Positions 1 to 7,570 of a DNA stretch of 22,500 nucleotides are shown piece after piece. The stretch is from Symbiodinium natans. Lineage: Eukaryota > Sar > Dinophyceae > Suessiales > Symbiodiniaceae. Every line of letters starts with the position of its first letter. Position 1 is the first letter of the stretch. The notes below the pieces were generated by a model. It worked only from the letters and a program-made list of their open reading frames with translations, was not told where the DNA came from and did not search any database. The stretch lies in assembly GCA_905221605.1 (NCBI GenBank), contig CAJNDS010000125.1, positions 308,196 to 330,695 on the forward strand, written 5' to 3'. The position numbers and the translations under genes were made by a program.

Positions 1-49
1 AGCTACGACTGATTAGCATGTCTTATTAAACCTTAACCCCCCCCCAAAA

Positions 50-95
50 CCCTAAACCCTAAACCCTAAACCCTACACCCTAAACCCTAAACCCT
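50..95 (-). repeat. CCCTAAA array
   Basis: About six CCCTAAA units with one CCCTACA variant, before candidate exon 1. Between them, 96-184 is degraded heptamer and CCCGAAG-rich sequence. Confidence 0.9.
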
Positions 96-184
96 GCACG
101 AAATCCTACACCCTGAACAGGGTTTAGAGTTCGGGGTCTTATAGCCCCAGTTCCTACACCCGAAGCCCCGAAGCCCGAAGACAG

Positions 185-262
185 GAAGCCTCGTCGAAGA
201 CATCGCGCAAAGAGGCGTCTGCTTAGAGCAGCGCCCTGGCATCCTCCTGGGGCTTGAGAGGG
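185..262 (+). CDS. Candidate exon 1
   Basis: The island follows CCCTAAA-type sequence and an acceptor-like GACAG, with exon sequence from 185. One frame (GA, then AGC CTC GTC) is open and reads SLVEDIAQRGVCLEQRPG followed by ILLGLER. The other two frames hit TAG or TGA. Two donors are possible: GC at 263, leaving one base and agreeing in phase with exon 2, or GT at 268 (GTTTCAGG), which ends on a codon boundary and does not. No family motif is visible. Its place in the gene is inferred from position and phase only. Confidence 0.45.
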
Positions 263-289
263 GCGGGGTTTCAGGTGGTCTTAGGTTGC

Positions 290-385
290 GATCTTCCCCC
301 TTGTACTAACCGTCCTTAGTAGGGATTATAGTAGGGGGTACTAGAGTCCCTATCAAGGACTGTGAGAGGAATGGGGGAACGTCCC
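290..385. mobile_element. Foldback element copy 1 (about 96 bp)
   Basis: An imperfect palindrome, GATCTTCCCCC..ACTAAC.GTCCTT..AGGGATTATAGTA, then a G-rich centre, then TACTAGAGTCCCTATCAAGGAC..GGGGGAACGTCCC. Each arm is about 45 bp. Related copies are at 4915, 5010 and 17130. It lies in intron 1. No ORF, so non-autonomous. It resembles miniature inverted-repeat or foldback elements. Confidence 0.75.
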
Positions 386-894
386 AAGGTTTTGGGTTTA
401 AGGGGTTTCCGTGTCTTGTTCTCCTGGTGATGGTGGTTGTTTCTTTTGGGACCCTGGCGGCTGTGACCTCCCTGTTCAGGGTTTCGGGTTTAGGGTTTAG
501 GGTTTAGTGTGCGGCGGCCGGGGAGGAAGTTGTCAGTTGGAGAAGTGAGACATCCCAACAGCCCCTAGACCCTGCTCACCCAAAAACTCCGCTATCCTTA
601 GATAGGGAATCCCCGAAGCGCTAAACCCTAAATTCGTTGAATCATATGAAGGTGTTGGGGTCTCGGGGTCGTGTTTTGTCATTGTCTACTTTGTTTGCGT
701 TTGTTTTTTGTTTTATTTTAATTTATTATTATTATTATTAGTTTTTTTTGTGGGGGGGGTTGGGTTAGCGTTTCGGGCTTGGGGTTGGGGGGATTGGGCT
801 TTGGCTAGTTATGGGGCGTTCAGAGCAATTTGGGTTCAGGGTCGACGTTAACTGCTTGGATTTTCGTCAGTAGTCTTAACCCCAAAGTCTAGAC
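386..894. other. Intron 1 interior, no gene seen
   Basis: Mixed unique sequence with short TTTAGGG runs (480-510), then a T-rich low-complexity stretch at 690-755 with an ATT triplet run and a G8 run. No protein-like frame found. Confidence 0.6.
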
Positions 895-974
895 TCTAAA
901 CCCCAAACCCCAAACCGTAAACCCTAAACCCTAAACCCTAAACCCTAAACCCTAAACCCTAAACCCTAAACCCC
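895..974 (-). repeat. CCCTAAA array at acceptor of exon 2
   Basis: CCCCAAA variants followed by about eight perfect CCCTAAA units, ending CCCCAG at the exon border. Confidence 0.95.
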
Positions 975-976
975 AG

Positions 977-1073
977 AAGGGTTGAGAGCGGACACGAGGC
1001 TCAAGCGCATCCGGCTCTACGCCTACACGTGCAGCTTCCACTGGTGGGACAACTTACCCAAAGAGGCACGAGG
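977..1073 (+). CDS. Candidate exon 2 (HWWDNLP island)
   Basis: A 97-nt island sits directly between about eight CCCTAAA units ending CCCCAG (AG at 975-976) and eleven TTTAGGG units starting GTTTAGGG at 1074. The preferred frame reads DTRLKRIRLYAYTCSFHWWD then NLPKEAR and has protein-like composition. A second frame is open but of low complexity. The exon starts with two bases of a split codon and ends with two (GG). AG at 987-988 would also keep the frame. The HWW triplet recalls the family's SHWW motif, but the surroundings do not clearly match. It is the cleanest example of the exon-between-telomere-arrays layout. Confidence 0.5.
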
Positions 1074-1149
1074 GTTTAGGGTTTAGGGTTTAGGGTTTAG
1101 GGTTTAGGGTTTAGGGTTTAGGGTTTAGGGTTTAGGGTTTAGGGTTTAG
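1074..1149 (+). repeat. TTTAGGG array at donor of exon 2
   Basis: Eleven near-perfect TTTAGGG units beginning with GT of the proposed donor. Confidence 0.95.
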
Positions 1150-1799
1150 TGCACCCCCTAAGGTTGTATCCTTGGGTCTGGTTGCAAGGGAATAGAAGGG
1201 CCACAATAGGAGTATATCAAGACTCAGGGGTCCGAGCATGACTCCCTTGAGGAGCGGGGGGGGGGGGGAGGCTGGAACTCACCGTTGCACCTTGAGTGTT
1301 TTGGGGTTTAAGGGTTTTAGGGTTGAAGGGTTTAGGGTTGAGGGTTGAAGGGTTTCGGGTTCAGGGTTTAGGAGGGTGTTTTCTGGTTTTAGGGTGTTGT
1401 TGGGGTTTCGGGTTTAGGATGTTTAGTGTTTCAGGGCCCTTTGGGGGTTTGGGGACCCGATTCAACCCTCATGATGCACCCTGTACCGGTTTAGGGTCAG
1501 GGTTTAGGATTCGGGGGCTGTTGGGTTTACGCCTTAGGCCGAAGAAGGAATCGTTGAACCCTAGACCCTAAACCCCAAACCCCAAACCCTATGCCCTAAA
1601 ACCTTGTTGCCGAAGTCTTTGGCTTCTGCACAAAGGAGGGCTGAGAGTCTTCTCGGAGAGCCCAAGTACCCGTAAATGAAATGTGGAGCTCATAGGAAGG
1701 ATCCTACATGGGTTTAGGGTCTAGCGTTTAGGGATATATACATATATACATATATACATATATATATATACATTACCCCAAAATAAAGGCTTAAACTAC
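1150..1799. other. Intron sequence with degenerate repeats and a TA-rich tract
   Basis: Unique sequence to about 1295 with a G11-type run at 1258-1269. Degenerate GGGTTTAGGGTTGA-type repeats follow at 1300-1580, then ATATAC repeats at 1733-1772. The 91-codon frame at 1296-1571 is repeat translation. The TA tract lies 110-150 bases before the membrane protein ATG; whether it is promoter-related is unknown. Confidence 0.6.
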
Positions 1800-1904
1800 A
1801 TGATTGAGAGATCGTTAGAGTTCATACGGAAGGCTCTTGTTAAGGTCCATTGGGCTCTCCAGCGTCTTGAGAACCGAAGCGCGAATGGCCGAGAGGGAGG
1901 ATGA
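1800..1904 (+). CDS. Small upstream ORF overlapping the membrane protein start
   Basis: ATG at 1800 opens 34 codons ending TGA at 1902, in another frame from the membrane protein and overlapping its ATG (1885). It reads MIERSLEFIRKALVKVHW and LQRLENRS, a plausible helix. It may be an upstream ORF, an old 5' extension lost by frameshift, or chance. Confidence 0.25.
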   Translation: MIERSLEFIRKALVKVHWALQRLENRSANGREGG

Positions 1905-2964
1905 GCCGACTGGGATTGGGTGCACCGCTCCACCGAGCCCTGCTTTCTTCCTCTGCGGCTTGGTGGGATTTCTTGCCGGGGCGGTCGGGCTGACTGTGTG
2001 GAGGGCGGCCTATGAGAGGTCGGAGGTAACTGGCATGCTCATCCTCATGCCTTCCATTGTGGCGTTTTCATTGGGGGGGCTCTTCTTCAACGTGAGAACA
2101 TGGGGCTTCGTGGGTAAGGCCCTTGTGAGCGACGCCGCCGGGACGGTCATGGCGGCTTGCAGCTTCTTTGCTTGCTTGTTGGTGGCGCTCGTGGTGCTGA
2201 TGTTCGCAGCTGCGGAACAGTCGCCGGCTTCGCTCTACTGGGAGTTTGAGGGCATCAAGCGCGATGTCAGCCTTTGTAGTACTGAGGAGTGGAAGGATTA
2301 CAAGGGCGGCATCTACTTCCAAGACGGCGCTCTGACTGAGCATGGTCACACCACTCAGGCACTTCACATCTCCATCTCACCTTGCTACGTTCGTGTCGAA
2401 GGAAGCGACGTGACGGTTGATGAGATCTACTACAATTGTTACTTTGCGGTCCGGCCGATCTTCCAATGCGACTCAAGTTCAGCCCTGGACGTGTCCGACG
2501 CATGCATCAGCCCCCGTGCCTGCGCCTGGGCCATCACATCGGGTGAGGGCGAGGATGGAACGAGGGCACCACCCCTCGAGCCGCCCAAGGCTCCTGACTG
2601 CGGAACGTCAGGCGCGAGGCTTTGTGGCGAGGTGTTTCGTTTGAAGAAGTTCATGCGAGAAATGGCGGCTCAGCCGAAGAGCATAGAGGCCTTCTACAGG
2701 GCTCTGCAAACGGCAGGAAGGCAGCTTCCGGGCAACCTCACGGAAGAGAGCCCCTTGCTCTTCTTAACCAACCCAGAGGAGCAGCTTGCAAATGTTAGAC
2801 CTTTGGCAGGTTTCTACTACTTCCTGCTGCTCATCTACGTGCCCTTCAGTGCAGTTGTGGGGCTTCTGGTGCTTGCGCGGAGAGGATGTGGGAACTCTGC
2901 CCGCCCCTTCGCGCGTCTGGAGGAGGATGACGAGTCAGGGGTCACTTCCATGTCCGACGGCTGA
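1837..2964 (+). CDS. Intronless four-span membrane protein, hypothetical
   Basis: This is the longest frame in the window. The first in-frame ATG is at 1885, giving 359 residues; the preceding 16 codons are open from TTG at 1837, and the upstream in-frame stop is TAG at 1816. From that ATG, hydrophobic spans lie at about residues 20-39, 50-68, 87-110 and 311-332. Between spans three and four is a loop of about 200 residues with eight cysteines (four disulfides possible) and one N-glycosylation sequon (NLT). The C-terminal tail is acidic (LEEDDE). I do not recognise the family; receptor, channel subunit or tetraspan scaffold are guesses I do not make. It is uninterrupted in a window where other coding pieces are tiny exons, and would lie within intron 2 of the larger gene on the same strand. 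TTTAGGG repeats begin 30 bases after its TGA. Confidence 0.8.
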   Translation: MLRSIGLSSVLRTEARMAEREDEPTGIGCTAPPSPAFFLCGLVGFLAGAVGLTVWRAAYERSEVTGMLILMPSIVAFSLGGLFFNVRTWGFVGKALVSDAAGTVMAACSFFACLLVALVVLMFAAAEQSPASLYWEFEGIKRDVSLCSTEEWKDYKGGIYFQDGALTEHGHTTQALHISISPCYVRVEGSDVTVDEIYYNCYFAVRPIFQCDSSSALDVSDACISPRACAWAITSGEGEDGTRAPPLEPPKAPDCGTSGARLCGEVFRLKKFMREMAAQPKSIEAFYRALQTAGRQLPGNLTEESPLLFLTNPEEQLANVRPLAGFYYFLLLIYVPFSAVVGLLVLARRGCGNSARPFARLEEDDESGVTSMSDG

Positions 2965-2992
2965 GTGCTGTGGACTTGCTGATGTCGTGGAT

Positions 2993-3021
2993 TTAGGGTT
3001 TAGGGTTTAGGGTTTAGGGTT
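2993..3021 (+). repeat. Short TTTAGGG array
   Basis: Four units just after the membrane protein gene. Confidence 0.9.
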
Positions 3022-3029
3022 TCTGGAGT

Positions 3030-3165
3030 TGGGAGTGGGTGCACTTGCTCGGACGAAGGGAAGGTGTCCGGCATAGCGCGACCGTGCCTGTGCCCACCAA
3101 CGAGTCGCCATGTTGCCCATGAGCATGAACATGTAGAAGAGGGTTGTACGAAGCCCACACCCCGA
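3030..3165 (-). CDS. Unassigned coding-like island, strand uncertain
   Basis: Between TTTAGGG and CCCGAAAC-type repeats. The minus strand reads TTLFYMFMLMGNMATRWWAQ, ARSRYAGHLPFVR, with a short hydrophobic stretch. A plus frame (DEGKVSGIARPCLCPPTSRH) is also open. No start, stop or clear splice sites. It begins about 65 bases after the membrane protein gene and may be an exon piece or chance. Confidence 0.25.
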
Positions 3166-3317
3166 AACTCAAAATCAAGCACCCCGAAACCCGAGGAAAG
3201 GAATTGCAAGGGGGACCTGGTTTAGGTTGAGAGGGGCTGTGTTTTTCCTGTTGTTCGAGGATGGAAAGGTTCTTGGGTTTGGGGAGCGGTTGAGGGTTGC
3301 GGCCCTAAGTCACATAA

Positions 3318-3424
3318 CCCTAAACCCCAAACCCCAAACCCTAAGCCCTAAACCCTAAACCCTAAACCCTAAACCCTAAACCCTAAACCCTAAACCCTAA
3401 ACCCTAAACCCTAAACCCTAAACC
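3318..3424 (-). repeat. CCCTAAA array
   Basis: About fourteen units, the first few CCCCAAA and CCCTAAG. Confidence 0.95.
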
Positions 3425-3502
3425 TACGAAACCCCAAGACCCAGTAGCCCCCACTGAAACCCCTAAGAGCCCAGCCACGCAAGCCCTAACCCCTCTTACC
3501 TG

Positions 3503-3735
3503 CCCAAACCCCAAACCCCAAACCCCAAACCCCAAACCCCAAACCCCAAACCCCAAACCCCAAACCCCAAACCCCAAACCCCAAACCCCATACCGCAAAC
3601 CCCAAACCCTCAACCCTAAACCCCCTGACCCGAAACCCTATTCCCTAACCCTAAACCCCAAACCCTAAACCCCAAACCCTTAACCCTAAAACCCTAAAGC
3701 CCCAAACCCCAAACCCAAAACCCCAAAACCCTAAA
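3503..3735 (-). repeat. CCCCAAA variant array, then mixed
   Basis: About a dozen nearly perfect CCCCAAA units to 3590, then interspersed CCCTAAA, CCCCAAA and degraded forms, ending in a run of about 13 C. Confidence 0.9.
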
Positions 3736-3754
3736 GCCCCCCCCCCCCCCTCAC

Positions 3755-3860
3755 ACGCAACGGCGGGGAGGTGTCTCCGTCTGCTGGAGAGATGCTGACG
3801 CCCGAGATCTTGAACTTCCACCACCTGGCTGTCTGGCTTGCGGCTGGGCGCTTTTCAAGG
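3755..3860 (+). CDS. Unassigned coding-like island
   Basis: After a C-run and an acceptor-like GGGGAG, a plus frame reads VSPSAGEMLTPEILNFHHLA then VWLAAGRFSRASL, protein-like with an amphipathic helix. It runs into a T-rich repeat and has no obvious GT donor. Its last 45 bases are repeated in degraded form at about 3967-4010. It does not fit the phase chain of the main gene. Confidence 0.35.
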
Positions 3861-4215
3861 GCGTCTTTGAGGGTTTTTGAAGGGGTTTTTGAAGGGGTGT
3901 TTTGAAGGCTTTTTTGAAGGGTTTTTTGAAGGGTTTTTGAAGGGTTTTTCAAGGTGTATTGAAGGGCTTGTCTGGCTTGTGGCTGGGCGTTTTAAAGGGG
4001 GCTTTAAGGGTTTTCAGGGGTTCTTGAGGGGCTTTTGAAGGGTTTTTAGAGTTTTTACGGTGTGTCATGGGGTTTTCAGGGTTTTTCAAGTTTTTGAAGG
4101 GCTTGTTCAGGTGTATAAGGGGTTGTCAAAAGGAATGTTAAAGGTTTTTAAAGGTGTGTTACGGGTTTTTTCAAGTTTTAAGGGCTTCAAGGGTTTCATG
4201 AATTTAGGGCAGGGG
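3861..4215 (+). repeat. T-rich GGGTTTTTGAA minisatellite, degenerate
   Basis: Repeats of about 11 bp, clearest at 3866-3960 and decaying to 4200. A segment TCTGGCTTG(C/T)GGCTGGGCG at 3831 and 3970 marks a larger duplication of about 140 bp. Both-strand frames here are repeat translations. Confidence 0.75.
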
Positions 4216-4333
4216 TTTGGGGTTCTAACCCATGAGCCCTCAACCCTAAACCCTAAACTCCAAAGCCGCAAGAACCCTAAGCCCGAATGCCATATGAAGC
4301 CACACCCCGAACCCTAAACCTTCGGACCCCAAA

Positions 4334-4490
4334 TCCTAAACCCTAAACCCTAAACCCTAAACCCTAAACCCTAAACCCTAAACCCTAAACCCTAAACCCT
4401 AAACCCTAAACCCTAAACCCTAAACCCTAAACCCTAAACCAACCCTAAACCCTAAGCCCTAAACCCTAAACCCTAAACCCCAAAGCCCTA
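4334..4490 (-). repeat. CCCTAAA array
   Basis: About fifteen perfect units, then a few variants, upstream of candidate exon 3. Confidence 0.95.
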
Positions 4491-4523
4491 CATCGTCAAC
4501 CCCAAGCCCTAGAAAACCCTCAG

Positions 4524-4574
4524 TCCGAGTGCCCGAGTCCCAAAACCCTTCAACTATGGATCCTTAAGCACCCG
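4524..4574 (+). CDS. Candidate exon 3
   Basis: The island lies between CCCTAAA-derived sequence ending CCCTCAG (AG 4522-4523) and GTTTAGGG at 4575. The frame that keeps phase with exon 2 reads PSARVPKPFNYGSLST. Another frame (SECPSPKTLQLWILKHP) is also open, so frame is decided only by joining. No domain is recognised; it would be part of a proline/serine-rich linker before the FVSHGW exon. Confidence 0.35.
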
Positions 4575-4720
4575 GTTTAGGGTTTAGGGTTTGGGGTTTA
4601 GGGTTTAGGGTTTAGGGTTTAGGGTTTGGGTTTTAGGGTTTTAGGTTTCAGGGTTTAGGGTTTAGGGTTCAAGGTTTAGGGTTCAGGGTGAGGGTTTAGG
4701 GGTTTATGGTTTGGGGTTGA
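4575..4720 (+). repeat. TTTAGGG array, partly degenerate
   Basis: Begins with the proposed donor of exon 3; drifts to GGGTTCAGG and GGGTTTTAG forms. It is followed by a short CCCTAAA block (4758-4812) in inverted orientation. Confidence 0.9.
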
Positions 4721-4914
4721 GGGTTGATCTGGGGCCTCGACCCTGAAATTCCGCCCCTACACCCTAAACCCTAGGCCCTAAACCCTAACCCCAAACCCTA
4801 AACCCTAAACCGTGGTCAGCGAGCAGCTGAGGTGAAGCCTGCGACGAAGGATCGGGCTCCGCACCCCAGAAACCCAAAAAAACCCAAAACCTGCAATCAA
4901 AACCAATCCAATTT

Positions 4915-4985
4915 GGGATGTTTCGCGCTGGGACTAACAGTCCTCAGCAGGGATTATAGTTGCCCCCTATTAGAATCCCTATAAG
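4915..4985. mobile_element. Foldback element copy 2, truncated
   Basis: GGGATGTTTCGCG..GACTAACAGTCCT..AGGGATTATAGT, a short C-rich centre, then ATTAGAATCCCTATAAG, after which the right arm is lost. It is followed 25 bases on by copy 3. Confidence 0.65.
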
Positions 4986-5009
4986 ATGAAAAAAGGCATG
5001 CCCATTTCT

Positions 5010-5159
5010 GATGTTCCCCCTTAGACTAACAGTCCTTATCAGGGATTCTAGTACCCTTAAACCCTAAACCCTAAACCCTAAACCCTAAACCCTAAACCCT
5101 AAACCCTAAACCCTATTATAAACCCAGTTAAGGATTGTTGGCATAGGGGGGAACATCCC
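5010..5159. mobile_element. Foldback element copy 3 split by a telomere-type array
   Basis: Left arm 5010-5056 (ATGTTCCCCC..ACTAACAGTCCTTATCAGGG) and right arm 5113-5159 (AAGGATTGTTGGCAT..GGGGGGAACATCCC) are inverted partners. Between them, where other copies have only a few G or C bases, lie about eight CCCTAAA units (5057-5112). Confidence 0.7.
5057..5112 (-). repeat. CCCTAAA array inside foldback element
   Basis: About eight units between the two arms of foldback copy 3. Confidence 0.95.
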
Positions 5160-5188
5160 ACAATCCCACTATCCAAAAGGGTATTCAG

Positions 5189-5230
5189 AATCGGAGCCGG
5201 AGGTGCATCCTCGAGTTCAGGGCAGCTTAG
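5189..5230 (+). CDS. Candidate exon 4 (weak)
   Basis: The 42-nt island follows the right arm of a foldback element and the acceptor TATTCAG (AG 5187-5188). It is followed by GTTTTGTGTTTGGGG at 5231. The phase-compatible frame reads IGAGGASSSSGQL. Another frame (SEPEVHPRVQGSL) is open and the third ends in TAG. It could equally be unique intron sequence. Confidence 0.25.
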   Translation, partial: NRSRRCILEFRAA

Positions 5231-5235
5231 GTTTT

Positions 5236-5372
5236 GTGTTTGGGGTTGGGGGTTTAGGGTTTAGGGTTTGGGGTTTAAGGTTTAGGGTTTAGGGTTTGGG
5301 GTTTAGGGTTTGGGGTTTGGGGTTTGGGGTTTAGGGTTTGGGGTTTAGGGTGCAGGGCTTAGGGCTTAGGCC
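5236..5372 (+). repeat. TTTAGGG/TTTGGGG mixed array
   Basis: Alternating canonical and TTTGGGG units after candidate exon 4. A CCCTAAA block follows at 5432-5475. Confidence 0.9.
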
Positions 5373-5477
5373 TTCAAGGGGTTAGAGATGAGGGGCTTCG
5401 TGAGGCCCGGACCGACGGGAAGATCCCCACACTAAACCCTAAACCCTAAACCCGAAACCCTAACGAAACCCTAAACC

Positions 5478-5568
5478 GACCTGACATGGTCGATTCGATC
5501 CCGGCTGGCTCTGGGGTAGTTGGGATGGCCCTTATCTACAAGGGTAGCTTCATGGTCCCTTATGTAAG
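5478..5568 (+). CDS. Unassigned coding-like island
   Basis: Flanked by CCCTAAA (left) and TTTAGGG (right). One frame from ATG 5485 reads MVDSIPAGSGVVGMALIYKG and SFMVPYVR, and GTAAGGG follows as a good donor. No AG acceptor lies upstream, so it could only be a first exon. The second half (CCCTTATCTACAAGGG, CCCTTATGTAAGGG) is also palindromic and may come from a foldback element, which argues against coding. Confidence 0.25.
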
Positions 5569-5696
5569 GGTATAGGGTCTAGGGTTTAGGGTTTAGGGTT
5601 TGGGGTTTGGGGTTTGGGTTAGGGCTTAGGTATATGGGCCCTTAATATTGTCACCTTTTTTAAAGGGCTCTGAAGTAGGGGCCCTTGGGTTGTATA

Positions 5697-5760
5697 GGGT
5701 AGAGAGCTGCAAACAGTCGAGACAATGATCGTTTCGGGGCTGTTGCTGGTGCCGGCCAAA
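5697..5760 (+). CDS. Unassigned coding-like island
   Basis: Reads ELQTVETMIVSGLLLVPAKK between degraded TTTAGGG on the left and CCCTAAA on the right. AG acceptors precede it (GTAGAGAG), but the only donor-like GT is inside. It would fall in the intron between exons 4 and 5. Confidence 0.25.
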
Positions 5761-5763
5761 AAA

Positions 5764-5885
5764 CCACAAACCCTAAACCCGAAACCCTAAACCCTAACCC
5801 TGAACAGGAAACCCTAAACGTTGAACCTTAAACCCTAAACCCACGAACCCTTAACCCTAAACCCTAACCCTGAACTGGAAGCCCT
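5764..5885 (-). repeat. Degenerate CCCTAAA array
   Basis: CCCTAAA, CCCTGAA and CCCGAAA units upstream of candidate exon 5. Confidence 0.85.
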
Positions 5886-5903
5886 TGAGCCCCTTGAGAA
5901 CAG

Positions 5904-5949
5904 GAGCATCGCTGCTCCTTCTCCGAGCTCTTCCCTCGGAGCAAGGCCC
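5904..5949 (+). CDS. Candidate exon 5
   Basis: The island lies between degenerate CCCTAAA sequence ending GAACAG (AG 5902-5903) and GTTTAGGG at 5950. All three frames are open. The one that joins exons 4 and 6 reads SIAAPSPSSSLGARP, a serine/proline linker. EHRCSFSELFPRSKA is the main competitor. Flanks and sharp boundaries support an exon; the frame is uncertain. Confidence 0.35.
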
Positions 5950-6634
5950 GTTTAGGGTTTAGGGCTTAGGGTTTGGGGTTTAGGGTTTAGGGTTTTAGGG
6001 TTTAAGGCTTAGGGTCAGATCCACCCTCCAAGGCCCCCCCACACCCCAAGCCCCAGAGCTCCCAAAGTACGAACCCCAAGCCCCAGACCCCCAAACCCAA
6101 ACCCTCAGCCCTCAAACTGTGGGTCGTGCAACAAGAGGCTCCCTGTTTTGAGTTTTCCTGAGAAACAATCAAGATAACCCGCTAAATAGCCGCGCAATCC
6201 TGTGAAAGACCCCAAAGCCCCAACCCCGCGAGCTAAGCCTTAAGCCACTCTAAGCACTTTAGGCCCTTTACGCCCGATAAGCCCTGCAAGCCCTACAGGC
6301 CTAAACCCTATAAACCCTAAACCCCCCTAAACCCTAACCTAAGCCCTATAAGCCCTAGACCCTAAACCCTAAAGCCCAAAAACCTGAAATCCTAAACCCG
6401 AAAACCTAGAACCTAAACCCTAGATCCCAAACCCTAAACCCTAGACCCTAAATCCTAAGATGCCCAAACCCTAAACCCTAAACCCCAAGCCCTAAACCCC
6501 AAACCCTAAGCCCTAAACCCCAAAAAACCTAAAAGCCCTAAAAATCCTAACCCAAACCCTAAACCCTATATAAACCCTAAACCCTATCTAAACCCTAAAC
6601 CCTATATAAACCCTAAACCCTAAACCTTCCCCAG
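5950..6634. repeat. TTTAGGG block, spacer, then long degenerate CCCTAAA block
   Basis: TTTAGGG units at 5950-6015, then spacer with no convincing gene (6016-6290), then CCCTAAA-type units with CCCTATATAAA variants (6298-6630) up to the acceptor of exon 6. This intron is a large inverted repeat of telomere type. Confidence 0.85.
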
Positions 6635-6713
6635 GCCAACCCCGGTTGGTTCGTGAGCCATGGGTGGGCGCAGCGCACCTGGGCCCGACTTTTCCTAAGC
6701 CCTCAAGGGAGCC
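6635..6713 (+). CDS. Candidate exon 6 (FVSHGW motif)
   Basis: After CCCTAAACCTTCCCCAG (AG 6633-6634) a 79-nt island reads ANPGWFVSHGWAQRTW then ARLFLSPQGS and ends at GTGTTTAGGG (6714). FVSHGW resembles the FVSHxW motif that in the remembered family precedes FxDFVACLxxH, found here in exon 8. It ends with one base, which joins exon 7 (two-base start). An alternative GC donor at 6675 would splice directly to exon 8 and give FVSHGWAQ-R-FVDFVACL, closer to the family pattern and skipping exon 7. A second frame is open but lacks the motif. Confidence 0.5.
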
Positions 6714-6715
6714 GT

Positions 6716-6830
6716 GTTTAGGGTTTAGGGTTGGGGTGTAGGGTTTAGGGTTTCGGGTTTAGGGTTTAGGGTTTAGGGTTTGGGGTTTCGGGTTTGGGGT
6801 TTAGGGTTTAGGGTTTAGGGTTTAGGGGGG
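6716..6830 (+). repeat. TTTAGGG array with TTTCGGG variants
   Basis: Starts at the donor of exon 6; ends in a G-rich tract to about 6850. Confidence 0.9.
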
Positions 6831-6978
6831 GAGGGGGCGGAGGGGGCCGTTGTGCTTGGTGGGGGTGCTTGTTGTGGCCGGGTTTGTCTGGGGGGTTCGG
6901 GAGGAGGAAGCAAACATTTTCCGAAGGGGGATTTTGAAGGGTTTAGGCTTCAAGCGGGGGTAGAAGGGTTTGCGACAG

Positions 6979-7015
6979 GGCCCTGATTATGGGACTGCTT
7001 GAGTTGGGCGCCCCG
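6979..7015 (+). CDS. Unassigned micro-exon candidate
   Basis: GCGACAG followed by ALIMGLLELGAP and GTCAGT, a good donor. Its phase could join exon 7 (from GTG 7143) but needs other frames for exons 5 and 6, giving a second consistent path. I prefer the path that keeps FVSHGW. Confidence 0.25.
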
Positions 7016-7044
7016 GTCAGTTTCTTTGAAGGGTTAAACTCGAA

Positions 7045-7134
7045 ATCCTACACCCTAAGCCCGAAACCCTAAACCCTAAACCCTAAACCCCAAACCCTAA
7101 ACCCTAAACCTTAAACCCTAAACCCTAAACCCTG
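7045..7134 (-). repeat. CCCTAAA array at acceptor of exon 7
   Basis: About eleven units ending CCCTGCAG. Confidence 0.95.
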
Positions 7135-7137
7135 CAG

Positions 7138-7173
7138 TTGAGGTGGCAAGGACACCAGCACAGCAGGGGTCGG
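7138..7173 (+). CDS. Candidate exon 7 (small)
   Basis: A 36-nt island between CCCTAAACCCTGCAG (AG 7136-7137) and GTTTAGGG (7174). It reads EVARTPAQQGS in the frame that joins exon 6 (one base out) to exon 8 (two bases in, giving Gly-Phe-Val-Asp). The splice-site context is textbook for this gene. The peptide has no family match, and skipping it also gives a sensible protein. Confidence 0.45.
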
Positions 7174-7330
7174 GTTTAGGGTTTAGGGGCACCCCCAAGC
7201 TCAAAACCCCCAAGCCGACAAAGTAGACCAAAAAGTGAAATCACAACTGGTCATTTCTCTGATTCCTGGTTCCTTTTAAGGTTGCTATTTTCCGGCGTCG
7301 TGAGAGCTGAGCAAAACGCTAAAATTCCTC

Positions 7331-7468
7331 CCTAAACCCTAAACCCTAAACCCTAAACCCTAAACCCTAAACCCTAAACCCTAAACCCTAAACCCTAAAC
7401 CCTAAAACCTAAACCCTGAACCCTAAACCCTAAACCCTAAACCCTAAACCCTAAACCCTAAACCCTTG
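7331..7468 (-). repeat. CCCTAAA array at acceptor of exon 8
   Basis: About nineteen units with one AAACCTAAA and one CCCTGAA variant. The 140 bases before it hold no gene. Confidence 0.95.
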
Positions 7469-7470
7469 AG

Positions 7471-7570
7471 GCTTCGTGGACTTCGTGGCCTGTCTGCGAA
7501 GTCACGTTGCGGCCCGAAACCTCACCTGCTCTTCGCCCTACTGGGTCTGTGGCTGCGCCGCAAGAATCGG
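7471..7570 (+). CDS. Candidate exon 8 (FVDFVACLRSH...YWVC motif)
   Basis: Nineteen CCCTAAA-type units end in CCCTTGAG (AG 7469-7470). A 100-nt open island follows, then GTTTAAGG at 7571. It reads FVDFVACLRSHVAARNL, TCSSPYWVC, GCAARI. The FxDFVACLxxH and YWVC blocks are the strongest family signature in the window; in the remembered family YWVC is usually followed by A-x-A-N-N-Q-like residues, and here by GCAARI. Another frame is open but lacks motifs. The exon starts with two bases of a codon and ends with two. Confidence 0.7.

Noticed and set aside
1846-1862. Relic spliced leader (CCATTGGGCTC) before the membrane protein ATG.
   Set aside because: The match to the dinoflagellate leader CCATTTTGGCTCAAG needs a deletion and a substitution, and similar partial matches occur elsewhere (7795, 8416).
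2068-2654. Minus and alternative-frame ORFs inside the membrane protein gene.
   Set aside because: They are shadows of the main frame, which alone shows membrane spans and regular composition.
3731-3952. 73-codon minus ORF with KTLQK repeats.
   Set aside because: The repeats are translations of the GGGTTTTTGAA minisatellite.
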